From the NCBI RefSeq assembly GCF_001465545.3, contig NZ_CP013480.3:2356001-2420000 (forward strand): DNA of 64,000 nt, in the 5' to 3' direction. Under the pieces are notes generated by a model, which saw only the letters and a program-made list of their open reading frames with translations, made no database searches and was not told where the DNA came from. Below are positions 35,460 through 46,628 of this stretch, one piece after another. The stretch is from Pandoraea norimbergensis (lineage in GTDB: Bacteria; Pseudomonadota; Gammaproteobacteria; Burkholderiales; Burkholderiaceae). The translations under genes were made by a program, and so were the position numbers. Positions within the stretch are counted from its first letter, which is position 1. Each line of letters starts with the position of its first letter.

Positions 35460-36746
35460 ATGTCGAATCTCCCGCAAAGCTGGGTCGCGTCCGCCAACAC
35501 CGGCGCGACGGACTTCCCGTTGCAAAACCTGCCGTACGGCGTGTTCAGCACGCAGACACAACCCACACCGCGCGTCGGCGTCGCGATCGGCGATCAAGTG
35601 CTCGATCTCGCTGCACTTGAGACCGCCGGTCTCCTGAAACCCGCGATTTCCGGTAACAGCGCGCCGGTGTTCTCGCAGCCGTCGATCAACGCCTTCGTGG
35701 CGCTTGGCCGCCCGGTGTGGCAAGCCACGCGCGCGCGCCTGATCGCGCTGCTGTCGGCCGATGGCGACGCGGCGTTGCGCGATAACGCAGCACTGCGTGC
35801 ACAGGCGCTGGTGCCGTTGGCCGACGCCACGCTGCATCTGCCGGTGCAGGTGCCGGGCTACACCGACTTCTACTCGTCGAAAGAACACGCCACCAACGTG
35901 GGCAGCATGTTCCGCGATCCGGCAAACGCGCTGCTCCCTAACTGGCTCGAAATTCCGATCGGCTACAACGGCCGCGCCAGCTCGATCGTGGTCAGTGGCA
36001 CGGACATTCATCGCCCGAACGGACAGATCAAACTGCCGGACCAGCCGCGTCCGATTTTCGATGCCTGCCGCAAGCTCGACTTCGAACTCGAAACCGGCTT
36101 CATCGTCGGGCGCGAGACGGCACTCGGCGACACGCTGGACGTGGAAGCCGCCGAAGCCGCCATCTTCGGCATGGTGCTGCTCAACGACTGGTCGGCGCGT
36201 GACCTCCAGCAATGGGAATACGTGCCGCTGGGCCCGTTCAACGCGAAGACGTTCGGTACGTCGATTTCGCCCTGGGTGGTGACGATGGAAGCGCTTGAGC
36301 CGTTCCGTGTCGCGGGCCCCGAGCAGGATCCGCAGCCGGTCTCGTATCTGCAACAACAAGGCAAGCACGCATTCGACATCGAGCTCGAAGTGCTGCTGCA
36401 AGCCGAGACCGACACGCAGGCGACGACCATCTGCCGCACCAACTTCCGTCACATGTACTGGAGCATGGCGCAACAATTTGCACACCACACCGTGTCGGGT
36501 TGCAACGTGCGCGTGGGCGACCTGATGGGCTCGGGCACGATCAGCGGCCCGACGCCCGATTCGTTCGGCAGCCTGCTTGAGCTCACGTGGAACGGCAAGA
36601 ACCCGCTCACGCTTGCCAGCGGTGTGAAGCGCGGCTTCATCGAAGACGGCGATACCGTTGTGATGGCGGGTTGGTGTCAGGGCGACGGCTACCGCGTCGG
36701 TTTCGGTGAAGTCTCCGGCAAGATCTTGCCCGCAAAGGCCCGCTGA
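35460..36746 (+). CDS. fahA: Fumarylacetoacetase
   Basis: A 428-residue FAH. It hydrolyses fumarylacetoacetate to fumarate and acetoacetate, the last step of tyrosine breakdown. An N-terminal SH3-like domain precedes the catalytic domain: DFYSSKEHATNVGSMFRD has the catalytic His and a metal Asp, CRKLDFELETGFIVG carries two metal Glu, and LLNDWSARDLQQWEY carries another. ATG at 35460 follows AAGGATTTCCTC. It is the second gene of the hmg operon. Confidence 0.96.
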   Translation: MSNLPQSWVASANTGATDFPLQNLPYGVFSTQTQPTPRVGVAIGDQVLDLAALETAGLLKPAISGNSAPVFSQPSINAFVALGRPVWQATRARLIALLSADGDAALRDNAALRAQALVPLADATLHLPVQVPGYTDFYSSKEHATNVGSMFRDPANALLPNWLEIPIGYNGRASSIVVSGTDIHRPNGQIKLPDQPRPIFDACRKLDFELETGFIVGRETALGDTLDVEAAEAAIFGMVLLNDWSARDLQQWEYVPLGPFNAKTFGTSISPWVVTMEALEPFRVAGPEQDPQPVSYLQQQGKHAFDIELEVLLQAETDTQATTICRTNFRHMYWSMAQQFAHHTVSGCNVRVGDLMGSGTISGPTPDSFGSLLELTWNGKNPLTLASGVKRGFIEDGDTVVMAGWCQGDGYRVGFGEVSGKILPAKAR

Positions 36747-36988
36747 GCTTGCGCGGCCTCGGCGAGCGCGGCAGCCGATGGCAGCCGCTCCCACCACGGG
36801 TCGCGTCGCAACGGGATGCCACTAGCCTGAACTCGGCAGCGCGTCGGCGTGTACGCCAGCTCGTTGCCGACGCGCCGCAGTAGTGGCATATCGCCGAGGC
36901 GCGCACGTCGTGGCACGCGTAACGAGCGTTGCGCCGGCGGGCGCGTTGTGTTGCTGGGGATTGGGGTGGTTGGCGAAGCGTTGCACAT
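36689..36988 (-). CDS. Possible small hypothetical protein
   Basis: A 99-residue open frame in an otherwise empty 387-base gap. It begins at an ATG with GGGAGA six bases upstream (minus strand), has strong third-position GC, and the central part GDMPLLRRVGNELAYTPTRC followed by a helix-like Ala-rich tail looks protein-like rather than random. It overlaps the 3' end of fahA by 58 bases on the opposite strand. No family recognised. It could equally be chance in GC-rich DNA. Confidence 0.3.
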   Translation of the reverse strand: MCNASPTTPIPSNTTRPPAQRSLRVPRRARLGDMPLLRRVGNELAYTPTRCRVQASGIPLRRDPWWERLPSAAALAEAAQAQRAFAGKILPETSPKPTR

Positions 36989-37133
36989 CTGGCGTCTCCC
37001 GACAAAGGAACATGGGAGTCATTTAGCCATGAACGCGTGCGCTACGACAGGTTAAGCCGTCCGAAAAACCGGTAACTCAAGTGTCATTGCAAAGGTGCCG
37101 CCCGACTGGCGTCGAGGGCACCTCACGAAGCCT

Positions 37134-38261
37134 TCAGGCGGGCTTGTCGGCGTCCGCAGCGGCCGGCGGCGACTTCAGCGGTGCGCCGCTCGGCGCCGTG
37201 GCCGGACGATTCAGCCCTTCGTTGATCCACGCCATCAACAGCGTGTAGGTCACGGCAAGGATCACCGGGCCGACAAAGAGCCCGACGATACCGAAGCTGA
37301 GCATGCCGCCCAGTACCCCGGCAAGAATCAATGTCATCGGCAGGTCGGCGCCGCGCTTGATGAGCATCGGGCGCATCACGTTATCCAGCATGCCGATGAT
37401 GACCGACAGCACGAGCAACAACGTTGCGAGCGTCGGACTGTCCTGCCAGTAGAGCCACGCCACGCTCGACAGCAGCACCGGAAACGGACCGATCTGCGCG
37501 ATACAGAAGACAAACATCAGCGCGGTCAGGAAACCCGGCAACGGCACACCGGTCACCCACAGGCCGAGCCCCCCCAGCAGTGACTGCGTCACCGCCGTGA
37601 CCACGATACCGAGCGCCACCGCGCGAATCGACATGCCGGCGAGCCTGACGGCCTCTTCGCCGCGATCACCACCCAGCCGGCGCGCAATACGAATCAACGC
37701 CCGAGCGGCCCGTTCGCCCTGCATGAAGAGAATGGCCGAGATGATGAGCGTCAAGCCAAGGTGGACGAACAGCAGCCCGACCGATCCAAGCTTCGAGAAT
37801 GCCCATGTCGCGCCTTTGACGGCATAGGGCTGCACCTTCGCGACCAGACCGCCGGGACCTGCGGCCGCCAGCGATTGCCACTCTTCGCTGGCACGTTGCC
37901 CGACGACGGGAATGTGGGACAGCCAGTCCGGCGGCATCGGCAACCCGCGCGCGCCAATCGATTGCACCTGCTCGCTGATGTCCGACGCGTGCCCGATGAG
38001 CGTGCCGACGGCAGCGGTGAGCGGGGCGACGACGATGATCAACATACCGAAGATCATTACCGTGGTCGCCAGCCAGCGGCGTCCCCAAAGCCGGCGTTGC
38101 AGGCCGACCAGCATCGGCCACGTCGACGCGACGATGGTCACCGCCCAGATGAAAGCGGGCAGGAAAGGTAGCAGTACCCACAACGTGCCGATCATCAGCA
38201 GGCTGAGTACCAGGATGATCAACAGATTTCGGGCGAGTTCGCTCGGCGTCATGGATAGCAT
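37134..38261 (-). CDS. AI-2E family transporter (YdiK/PerM type)
   Basis: A 375-residue membrane protein of seven to eight helices. It has the family's central periplasmic loop region (LPMPPDWLSHIPVVGQRASE), LHLGLTLIIS-like helices, the ALGIVVTAVTQSLLGGLGLW segment and the C-terminal IGMLDNVMRPMLIKRGADLP and GILGGMLSFGIVGLFVGPVI type motif (here GVLGGMLSFGIVGLFVGP). The family is named for autoinducer-2 export but most members move other solutes. ATG at 38261 has GGAG five bases upstream; a GTG two codons earlier is possible. Confidence 0.9.
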   Translation of the reverse strand: MLSMTPSELARNLLIILVLSLLMIGTLWVLLPFLPAFIWAVTIVASTWPMLVGLQRRLWGRRWLATTVMIFGMLIIVVAPLTAAVGTLIGHASDISEQVQSIGARGLPMPPDWLSHIPVVGQRASEEWQSLAAAGPGGLVAKVQPYAVKGATWAFSKLGSVGLLFVHLGLTLIISAILFMQGERAARALIRIARRLGGDRGEEAVRLAGMSIRAVALGIVVTAVTQSLLGGLGLWVTGVPLPGFLTALMFVFCIAQIGPFPVLLSSVAWLYWQDSPTLATLLLVLSVIIGMLDNVMRPMLIKRGADLPMTLILAGVLGGMLSFGIVGLFVGPVILAVTYTLLMAWINEGLNRPATAPSGAPLKSPPAAADADKPA

Positions 38262-38363
38262 AAGCACTCCGGGGTGGGGGAAATCGCGCTGTTTGGCGCG
38301 TCAGACATTGATGTCATACGCAGAATGTACGCCTAGGAAGCAAGATGCCACGCGGGCAAAGGT

Positions 38364-38460
38364 ACGGCAAGTGCGTTGCGTGGGCGTGACTTGGCGCCAG
38401 TCTACCGCGCCTCGGACAGCGGGGGGCGGGTGAGTTTCGCCTGCGCAACGCACTTGCCGT
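38364..38460. repeat. 17-bp perfect inverted repeat, extendable to a 23-bp stem
   Basis: ACGGCAAGTGCGTTGCG (38364-38380) is the exact reverse complement of CGCAACGCACTTGCCGT (38444-38460). As RNA the stem grows inward by six more pairs, two of them G-U, giving 23 pairs and a 51-base loop (38387-38437). It fills the gap between the permease start and the stop codon of the orphan protein gene (38465). No T-run on either side. It may be a structured RNA, a transcription stop, or an element end. Confidence 0.85.
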
Positions 38461-38464
38461 CACG

Positions 38465-40459
38465 TCAGCAAGGTCGTGATGCCGAACCGTGGTCACCGCC
38501 GAGGGCGTCCGGCATGGGCGCCACGGTTTCGAATGCAGGCTGGACAAGTTGCGCCAGCACGAGGCTGGGGCGTCGTATGCGAGCGAAGGTGTCCGGTATC
38601 GGTAACGGTGGGAGGTTGCTCAAAGGCACCGCGAGTGGCGTGTCCGGGGGCGTGGCTGATGGCGACTCGAACACTGAGCCGGATGACACGCTGCTTCGCT
38701 GCTGGCTGCCTTGCGGCGGCCAATTGCCATCTCGCCGGGCTGCGGATTGCAACTCGCATTGGAAGCACTGAATACCCGAGTCATGCGATCCCGTGCTGAT
38801 ACGGGATGGTTCCTGCGTGATGGCCGCCGCTGCGTATTCGCCTTGTTCGACGTCATTCGCTTGCTCGCTTCGATCAGGCGCACGCCGCAGATAGGCCGTC
38901 TTGATGTCGTTGCTTCTCGCCTCACTCAGCGCGACCTGAAGCAGTCCGCCAATGGCGGCGTACAGGTAGGCAAAGTCCAGTTGATTCAGCAACGCGCGCT
39001 CGCCGTCGATGGTCTTGGCGCGCGCGGTCACATCGTCGCTCCATTCAATGCCCGCAAACGCGAAGGTGAGCACTGTGCCAAGCAGTCCGGTGGTTTTTGA
39101 ACAGAAGATTTTGGAAAATCGCTCACGGAACGCCGTGAAGAACGACGCGTTTTGCGTGCTGTCATCAGCTTCATCCGTCAGTAGATCTGCGAGATTGGCC
39201 TGTACGAGTAGTTCCATCGCGGCGTCGTTCTTCGGCATCCGCCAGTGGTCAAGACTGCCACGCAGCGGTACACCGACCATCGCCAGCACGAGCTCAAGCG
39301 TTGCGTGGACGATATCTTTCCATGGTCCCGCCATGACGCCCGGAATCTGACTCTCGATAAGCAGTCGCAGGGGGTTGCGTATCAAGCCATAGACGCCGGC
39401 ATAGGAGGCACAGGACACAACGAATTCACGCAGTTGGGCGTGCAGGGCCGAATTCAGATGTTCCAGTCCGAGGGCTGGTGTCGTTTGCGACAGCTTTTCG
39501 CGCAACGATGGCCAAGCGGTATCGAACAGGGCCGCGCCGACGGTGTTGGTCAGCATTATTACGAAACCACTGACGACATGCATCGCCAGCTTTCCGGCGA
39601 GGACGGAACCGACGTATGGACCGATGAGCGTCGCGATGAGCGAGGCTGAGATGGAGCCCACTGCGAAGGGGGCAGCATCTCGCCCAATACCTCGCTTGAT
39701 GCAGAGCCACAAGCTGTCTGAGCGAATATCCGCAAGCAATGCCCGAAATTTGTGTTCTACGTGCTGGACGTTCATGCCGCGTCTTGCCAGTAACAGCGCA
39801 GTCTTTTGCAAATGAATGCGGGTGGAACGCTCCCATGGCGGCTTCGGCGCCCCGGAGGGGGCGGTAAAGGCACCGCTCTTGCGCAGCTTCTCGTACACGA
39901 ATTTCCAGAAGAACTGGAAAATCCGATCGGCCTCGCCAAGGGTTGCGTTGTCGGATACGGGAGCGGCGCTATCGGGTACCGGCTTCAATGCGCCGTACAT
40001 ATCCAAGCCGAGGTGAGCGGAGAACGCGTAGTACGGTGCGGTCTGGCTTGCGATCGGCGTCCCGTCTTCTGGCACAAAGCCCGCGTTGACGTTGCCCGTC
40101 GTCTCGGCGTGAATCGGGGCGGTGTAATGCTGGGCGTATGGGACGTTCAGCGTTTGGCTCAGGTCTTGGGCCAAACGCGACACGGCGTGTCCTTCCGGTG
40201 GGATGGCAATCTTGAGCTCGGCGTGGGACGTGGCGGACGAGCGGAAGGGTTGGGTGGGGAACGGCGGTGTGTAAGGCATGCAATCGGCGGCCGACATCAC
40301 CGGCCCGGCAACCTGGGCCGCACCGGCCGTCAGGCCCTGTGGAAGACGAGAAGCGGGCGATGCTACGCGGAACCGCTGCTCGCGACGACAGCCGGACAGG
40401 CGTTTAAAGCCGTTAATGCGCGTGTCTGCGTAGGCGGCGGATGGCAGATTTCCCGCCAT
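38465..40459 (-). CDS. Unrecognised 664-residue protein, effector-like layout
   Basis: No known family. Residues 1-160 are low-complexity, Ala/Ser/Pro/Thr-rich and lack a signal peptide. The middle (about 175-520) is helical, with hydrophobic stretches at about 264-312 (SISASLIATLIGPYVGSVLA), 383-398, 456-471 and 495-512. The tail (540-664) is again disordered, Ser/Pro/Gln-rich. Disordered ends around an amphipathic or membrane-active core are common in type III effectors and translocators, but no secretion genes are in the window. Base composition looks lower in GC than neighbours, suggesting transfer. The start is unsure: ATG 40459, 40297 or 40279 all lack a clear ribosome site. A long inverted repeat lies at its 3' end. 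Confidence 0.75.
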   Translation of the reverse strand: MAGNLPSAAYADTRINGFKRLSGCRREQRFRVASPASRLPQGLTAGAAQVAGPVMSAADCMPYTPPFPTQPFRSSATSHAELKIAIPPEGHAVSRLAQDLSQTLNVPYAQHYTAPIHAETTGNVNAGFVPEDGTPIASQTAPYYAFSAHLGLDMYGALKPVPDSAAPVSDNATLGEADRIFQFFWKFVYEKLRKSGAFTAPSGAPKPPWERSTRIHLQKTALLLARRGMNVQHVEHKFRALLADIRSDSLWLCIKRGIGRDAAPFAVGSISASLIATLIGPYVGSVLAGKLAMHVVSGFVIMLTNTVGAALFDTAWPSLREKLSQTTPALGLEHLNSALHAQLREFVVSCASYAGVYGLIRNPLRLLIESQIPGVMAGPWKDIVHATLELVLAMVGVPLRGSLDHWRMPKNDAAMELLVQANLADLLTDEADDSTQNASFFTAFRERFSKIFCSKTTGLLGTVLTFAFAGIEWSDDVTARAKTIDGERALLNQLDFAYLYAAIGGLLQVALSEARSNDIKTAYLRRAPDRSEQANDVEQGEYAAAAITQEPSRISTGSHDSGIQCFQCELQSAARRDGNWPPQGSQQRSSVSSGSVFESPSATPPDTPLAVPLSNLPPLPIPDTFARIRRPSLVLAQLVQPAFETVAPMPDALGGDHGSASRPC

Positions 40460-40498
40460 CGCCGCATCACGTTACGACGTCATCATGCCGCCGTCATT

Positions 40499-41554
40499 TC
40501 ACGCGGGCACCACCATCACGCCAGCGCGCAACCCGTTGGCGACGTTGGGGTTGGGGAAGACGATGCGCTCGACAGGATGCGACACCGTGTAGGTGTTTTC
40601 GCCGTCGCGCGCCAGCACAGTACCCGCTGCGTAGGGTGTGAAGTTCGGGGTGTCGGCTGGCACGTCGAGCACGAACGCATTGGTTCGACGCACGATTTCC
40701 GCCGCAACACGAAAGCGCTGGACCTGCTTGGTTTCACCGTCGTCGCGCACCTCCATCTCACCGCCCGAGAGCCAGCGTCGAAGCGCAGCATCGATGCCTG
40801 CGAAATCCGCCAGACGGTTCTGTCCGAAAGGCTCAACTTTGCCCAACTCCAGCGTGCAACTCTGCGCGCCGAAGCTTGCGCAAGTGAAGTACGAGAACGT
40901 GACCGACGGCTGATCGGTGAGCATCACCGCGTCGATATCAGCCGCGGCGAGCGTATCGATCCATGCGTCGGTATGCGGCACGCCTTCCGTGCTCGGCATG
41001 ACGGCAAAGCGCGGGAACAGCGACGCACGGATGGCCGTGTGCATATCCACGTGGCGGCGCGGGCGCCGCACGGCGGTGCCTTCGTCATCCCCCGCGAAAT
41101 ACTGCGCGACGATCACTTCGAGCTCGCGGGCGCGCTGCACCACCGGCGACTCGGCACGCTTGGCGTGCGCGCCCTGAAACAGGCGGTTCAGATCGTATTC
41201 GAGATAACGCTTGCCGGCGCGCACGGCGTCGGGATTGCCGAGAATGACGAGCACGCGCTCACGCAGTGCGAGTCGGCCATCGGCGATGTCGCGCAGAATG
41301 CCGTCGACGATTTCGATCGGTGCCGTCTCATCCCCGTGAATCCCGCAGGAGAGCACCGCGTCGAAGCGCACGGCGGCGGCTGCGGCAGTGTCGGCGGGGA
41401 TGAGTTCGAGCACACCTTCGGCGTGCCGCTTCCAGCGCACGCCGCTGGCATCGATCCCTTCGGTCGGTGTCTCGCGAGATTCACGCGCGGCGGGGGCATC
41501 GTCGCGAATGTCGCTGAGCCAATGGCGAAGGGCGGAGCGATTGGCGTCGGTCAT
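40499..41554 (-). CDS. astE: Succinylglutamate desuccinylase
   Basis: A 351-residue zinc carboxypeptidase-like enzyme (M14-related) that splits N-succinylglutamate to glutamate and succinate, the last AST step. Metal and catalytic residues are in VLSCGIHGDETAPIEI (His, Glu), the LGNPDAVRAGKRYLEYDLNR segment, and RRHVDMHTAIR (His). ATG 41554 has GAGGAG ten bases upstream. It is on the minus strand, divergent from astD, unlike the usual single astCADBE operon. Confidence 0.94.
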   Translation of the reverse strand: MTDANRSALRHWLSDIRDDAPAARESRETPTEGIDASGVRWKRHAEGVLELIPADTAAAAAVRFDAVLSCGIHGDETAPIEIVDGILRDIADGRLALRERVLVILGNPDAVRAGKRYLEYDLNRLFQGAHAKRAESPVVQRARELEVIVAQYFAGDDEGTAVRRPRRHVDMHTAIRASLFPRFAVMPSTEGVPHTDAWIDTLAAADIDAVMLTDQPSVTFSYFTCASFGAQSCTLELGKVEPFGQNRLADFAGIDAALRRWLSGGEMEVRDDGETKQVQRFRVAAEIVRRTNAFVLDVPADTPNFTPYAAGTVLARDGENTYTVSHPVERIVFPNPNVANGLRAGVMVVPA

Positions 41555-41621
41555 AGGGAAAATCTCCTCGGTAGCAACGAATAACAGCCACTCGCGGCAA
41601 CGCGTCGCCATAAATGGGTAG

Positions 41622-43328
<1,707 letters not shown>

Positions 43329-43391
43329 TTTTGACTGGGCGACAATCTTCGTCAATTCACCACACTCTTTTTGCCTTTTCAGGACTTGCTC

Positions 43392-44753
43392 ATGACGCGC
43401 ATTGCCATCGAAGCCAACTTCGACGGATTGGTTGGCCCCACGCATAACTACGCGGGATTGTCGTTCGGTAACGTGGCGTCGGCGAACAACGCCAACCGGG
43501 TCTCGAATCCACGTGAGGCGGCCTTGCAGGGACTGGCCAAGATGAAGGCGTTGGCCGATCTCGGCTATGCGCAGGGCGTGTTGCCGCCGCAGGAACGCCC
43601 GTCGGTGGCGTTGCTGCGCACGTTGGGCTTCTCCGGCGATGACCACGCGGTGATTCGCGATGCGGCTCGAACCGCGCCGGCGCTGCTCGGCGCGGCCTGT
43701 TCGGCGGCCAGCATGTGGACGGCCAACGCGGCGACGGTGAGCCCGTCGGCCGACACGGCGGATGGGCGTGTGCATTTCACCGCCGCCAATCTGTGCAGCA
43801 AGCTGCATCGCGCGATCGAGCACGAGATCACCTCGCGCATTCTGCGTGCCGCGTTCCCCGATGCGCGCCGCTTCGCACATCACGACGCACTACCCGGTTG
43901 GCCATCGCTGGGCGACGAGGGAGCGGCTAACCATACGCGGCTATGTGGGGCTTACGGCGAGCGTGGCGTCGAGTTCTTCGTCTACGGTCGCGACGATCTC
44001 GCCAGTGCGCCTACGCCGCAGCGATTCCCGGCACGGCAGACGTTGCAGGCGAGTCAGGCCATCGCGCGTTTGCATGGGCTTGCTGACGATGCGGTGGTGT
44101 TTGCCCAGCAACACCCGGACGCGATCGATGCTGGCGTCTTCCATAACGATGTGATCGCCGTGGGGAATGGCAACGTGCTGTTCTGTCATGAACGGGCCTT
44201 CCTCGATCAGGCGGCGGTGTTATCGACGTTGCGCGCACGGCTTGCCGCGCGGGGCAGTGAGCTTCACGTGGTGGAAGTGTCGAGCGCCAATGTGTCGATG
44301 GAAGACACGGTCGGCAGCTATCTGTTCAACAGCCAATTGCTCGCGCGTTCGCCGGAAGCGGGCGGTGGCATGCGGCTTGTCGTGCCGCAGGAGTGCCGGG
44401 AGCGTCCGGCCGTGTGGCGTTATCTCGAATCGCTGGTGGCGAGTGGCGGGCCGATTCGCGAGTTGCATGTGTTCGATCTGCGCGAAAGCATGCGTAACGG
44501 CGGCGGGCCGGCGTGTCTGCGTCTACGGGTGGTGCTGACGGACGAAGAGCGTGCGGCGACACACTCCACGCTATGGATCGACGATGCCCGTTACGCGGTG
44601 CTGACGCAATGGGTTAAGCGCCACTACCGTGACCGGCTGGCCGTGGGCGATCTCGCCGACCCGGCGTTGCTTGACGAGTGCCGTACGGCGCTCGATGAAC
44701 TCACCGCGCTGCTCGGTCTCGGCAGTCTTTATGCGTTCCAGCGGAACGCTTGA
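43392..44753 (+). CDS. astB: N-succinylarginine dihydrolase
   Basis: A 453-residue amidinotransferase-fold enzyme that converts N2-succinylarginine to succinylornithine, CO2 and ammonia. [20 protein letters not shown] is the diagnostic N-terminus; the catalytic His lies in [11 protein letters not shown] and the nucleophilic Cys in [17 protein letters not shown] eight bases before ATG 43392. It is in one operon with astD. Confidence 0.95.
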   Translation: MTRIAIEANFDGLVGPTHNYAGLSFGNVASANNANRVSNPREAALQGLAKMKALADLGYAQGVLPPQERPSVALLRTLGFSGDDHAVIRDAARTAPALLGAACSAASMWTANAATVSPSADTADGRVHFTAANLCSKLHRAIEHEITSRILRAAFPDARRFAHHDALPGWPSLGDEGAANHTRLCGAYGERGVEFFVYGRDDLASAPTPQRFPARQTLQASQAIARLHGLADDAVVFAQQHPDAIDAGVFHNDVIAVGNGNVLFCHERAFLDQAAVLSTLRARLAARGSELHVVEVSSANVSMEDTVGSYLFNSQLLARSPEAGGGMRLVVPQECRERPAVWRYLESLVASGGPIRELHVFDLRESMRNGGGPACLRLRVVLTDEERAATHSTLWIDDARYAVLTQWVKRHYRDRLAVGDLADPALLDECRTALDELTALLGLGSLYAFQRNA

Positions 44754-44805
44754 CCCGGCGCTCGTACCTATTCGCATTTTTTCCTCAGACCAAGGAGTCG
44801 CGTCG

Positions 44806-45372
44806 ATGACCAAAATCGTTGGAGTGTCCGGCAGCCTGCGCAAGGGCTCGTACAACACGGCGCTGTTGCGGGCGGCCAAAGCGGTGGCACCCGCCGGCGT
44901 TACGCTCGACGTCCACACGCTGCACGGCATTCCGCTGTACGACGGTGATGTCGAAGCCAGCGAGGGCATTCCTGCCGCCGTCACCGCGCTCAAGGACGCC
45001 ATTGCCGACGCCGACGGCCTGCTGCTGGTCACGCCGGAGTACAACAACGGTATTCCCGGGGTGTTCAAGAATGGCATCGACTGGCTATCGCGACCGCCTG
45101 CCGATAGCGCGCGAGTGTTCGGCAACAAGCCGGTGGCACTGATGGGCGCGTCGCCCGGCGGCTTTGGCACGATCCTCAGCCAGAACGCCTGGTTGCCGAT
45201 ACTGCGTACGTTGCAAACCACGCCATGGTGGCAAGGGCGGCTACTCGTCTCGCACGCGAACAAGGTGGTGGATGCCGACGGCAATTTGCAGGACGACGCG
45301 GTGCGCAAACAGCTAAGTGACTTCCTCGCGGGCTTCGCTGCCTTCGTGGATGGGGTGAAATCCGGCAAATGA
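44806..45372 (+). CDS. NADPH-dependent FMN reductase
   Basis: A 188-residue flavodoxin-like protein of the SsuE/ChrR type. GVSGSLRKGSYNTALLRAA binds FMN phosphate, and TPEYNNGIPGVFKNGIDWLSR is the family signature. It reduces FMN, quinones or metals such as chromate; the substrate is unknown. AAGGAG eight bases before ATG 44806. It follows astB by 52 bases and may be co-transcribed. A 16-base inverted repeat lies after its stop. Confidence 0.92.
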   Translation: MTKIVGVSGSLRKGSYNTALLRAAKAVAPAGVTLDVHTLHGIPLYDGDVEASEGIPAAVTALKDAIADADGLLLVTPEYNNGIPGVFKNGIDWLSRPPADSARVFGNKPVALMGASPGGFGTILSQNAWLPILRTLQTTPWWQGRLLVSHANKVVDADGNLQDDAVRKQLSDFLAGFAAFVDGVKSGK

Positions 45373-45393
45373 GTTGTATGAGGGCGTGGCGGA

Positions 45394-45439
45394 TAGTTAC
45401 ATTGAATCAGCGAATTAAGTCGATGATTTAATGTAACTA
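45394..45439. repeat. 16-bp AT-rich inverted repeat after FMN reductase
   Basis: TAGTTACATTGAATCA (45394-45409) and TGATTTAATGTAACTA (45424-45439) are reverse complements at 15 of 16 positions, spacer 14 bases. Its AT content stands out from the GC-rich surroundings. No T-run follows. It could be a terminator stem, a regulator site, or the remains of a mobile element. Confidence 0.8.
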
Positions 45440-45591
45440 CTGCAATAGGCGCATGGCGTGAACCTTCCTAAATCGGAAGTGACGAACCGATAAGCGAGAC
45501 GTTTCGCGCATTGGCCAGCGATGCACTATGCTGGATGCAACGTGTCGGCCGACACGTCAATCGCGTCATTTCGCCAACCAGGGGTGCCGCC

Positions 45592-45894
45592 ATGCCAATC
45601 AATTTTCCGGAATACGGCCCCGTGTTCAATTACGAAGAACTGACGATCGAGTTTGCCGTACGGGTGAACGGGCGCCAGATCGATTGCGCGGTGTCGGCTG
45701 AGGCCCTCGAAGACCACTTCGGCGCCTATTCGGCGCGGGCCGACGACCTGTTGCACGCTTTCGAACACGGGCGAACGGATATCGAAGCGCTGGCCCGGCG
45801 CTACCTCTCGATGGGCCTCGTCGGCCCGGTGCTGCTGCGCAGCGGCCACTTCCGCTGGGTGAGGGAAGCCAAGCGGCAAGAAGCTCGCCGCTAG
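45592..45894 (+). CDS. DUF1488 family protein
   Basis: A 100-residue protein. MPINFPEYGPVFNYEELTIE and the FAVRVNGRQIDCAVSAEAL segment, then LLHAFEHGRTDIEALARRYL, match DUF1488, a small conserved proteobacterial family of unknown function. No membrane segment. I chose ATG 45592, with AGGGG upstream; longer starts add 27 untypical residues. Confidence 0.8.
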   Translation: MPINFPEYGPVFNYEELTIEFAVRVNGRQIDCAVSAEALEDHFGAYSARADDLLHAFEHGRTDIEALARRYLSMGLVGPVLLRSGHFRWVREAKRQEARR

Positions 45895-46129
45895 GGCGAT
45901 CGGCTGCCCACGTCATCGCGCTCATCTCCGAGCGCCGGTGGCGGTTTCGGCAGCCGCGCCCGGCAAGGTCGCCAACGGCAATGCCGGCCAGTGACCTTGA
46001 TCCCGGTCAAATTCGGATTTGTATAGGCGTACGACTCAATAGGCTTGCCTTAGGGTTCGGCGTACACTTGTGTTGCCGCTAAAAGAGTTACATCCGCGGT
46101 GCCATCGCCGATCACCCTAAGGAGTCGCC

Positions 46130-46336
46130 ATGGGTTCCGAATTCCGCGTCGTTATTGCCTCTATCGCCGCCTTCATGACGCTCGGTGGCGCATTTGGCAC
46201 CATCCACGGTCTGCTCTACGACCGCTCGCACGTGATGCACGGCGGTGTTGTCACCGTCCTGTTCGGTATCCTCTTTATCGTCGTCATGCTCACGCCGTGG
46301 CCGCGCGATGAGGAACGCGAGAAACAGGGGCAGTAG
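46130..46336 (+). CDS. Small two-helix membrane protein, paralogue A
   Basis: A 68-residue protein with two hydrophobic segments (VVIASIAAFMTLGGAFGTIH and VVTVLFGILFIVVMLTPW), a short polar loop YDRSHVMHGG, and a charged end RDEEREKQGQ. AAGGAG lies seven bases before the ATG. No known family. The next gene is a clear paralogue. A TACACT box lies about 60 bases upstream. Confidence 0.72.
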   Translation: MGSEFRVVIASIAAFMTLGGAFGTIHGLLYDRSHVMHGGVVTVLFGILFIVVMLTPWPRDEEREKQGQ

Positions 46337-46628
46337 CGCCGGTTCTGCGCTCGATTCCTTACCCGCGACACCGCCCTCCAAGACGGATTCCTGCGGCTGC
46401 ACTGCCGTCTCAGCGCTTAGCCAACGGTAGTCGACATTCCAATCATTGGATGTCGCTTTAAGCGCGGTTAACTATTTAGCGTGCGGCGTCCTACACTGGA
46501 ATTGAGGGACGCCGTCGAAGCCCTCCGACGCCAGCCACTCCCCGGAAACGGCTTATCGCCCCCGGGGCAGCACGATCGCCGGATCCTCTTCGCTTCGCAA
46601 CGGGCGTGGACTCGCTGTGAGGTGACGT
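46337..46628. other. Gap between the two paralogues, with a palindrome
   Basis: No gene seen. CGACATTCCAAT and ATTGGATGTCG (46433-46456) form a palindrome with one extra T and a single central base, so it is more likely a protein-binding site than a hairpin. TTAACT, 18 bases, TACACT (about 46468-46497) is a possible promoter for the second paralogue, with the same TACACT box as the first. Confidence 0.45.
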
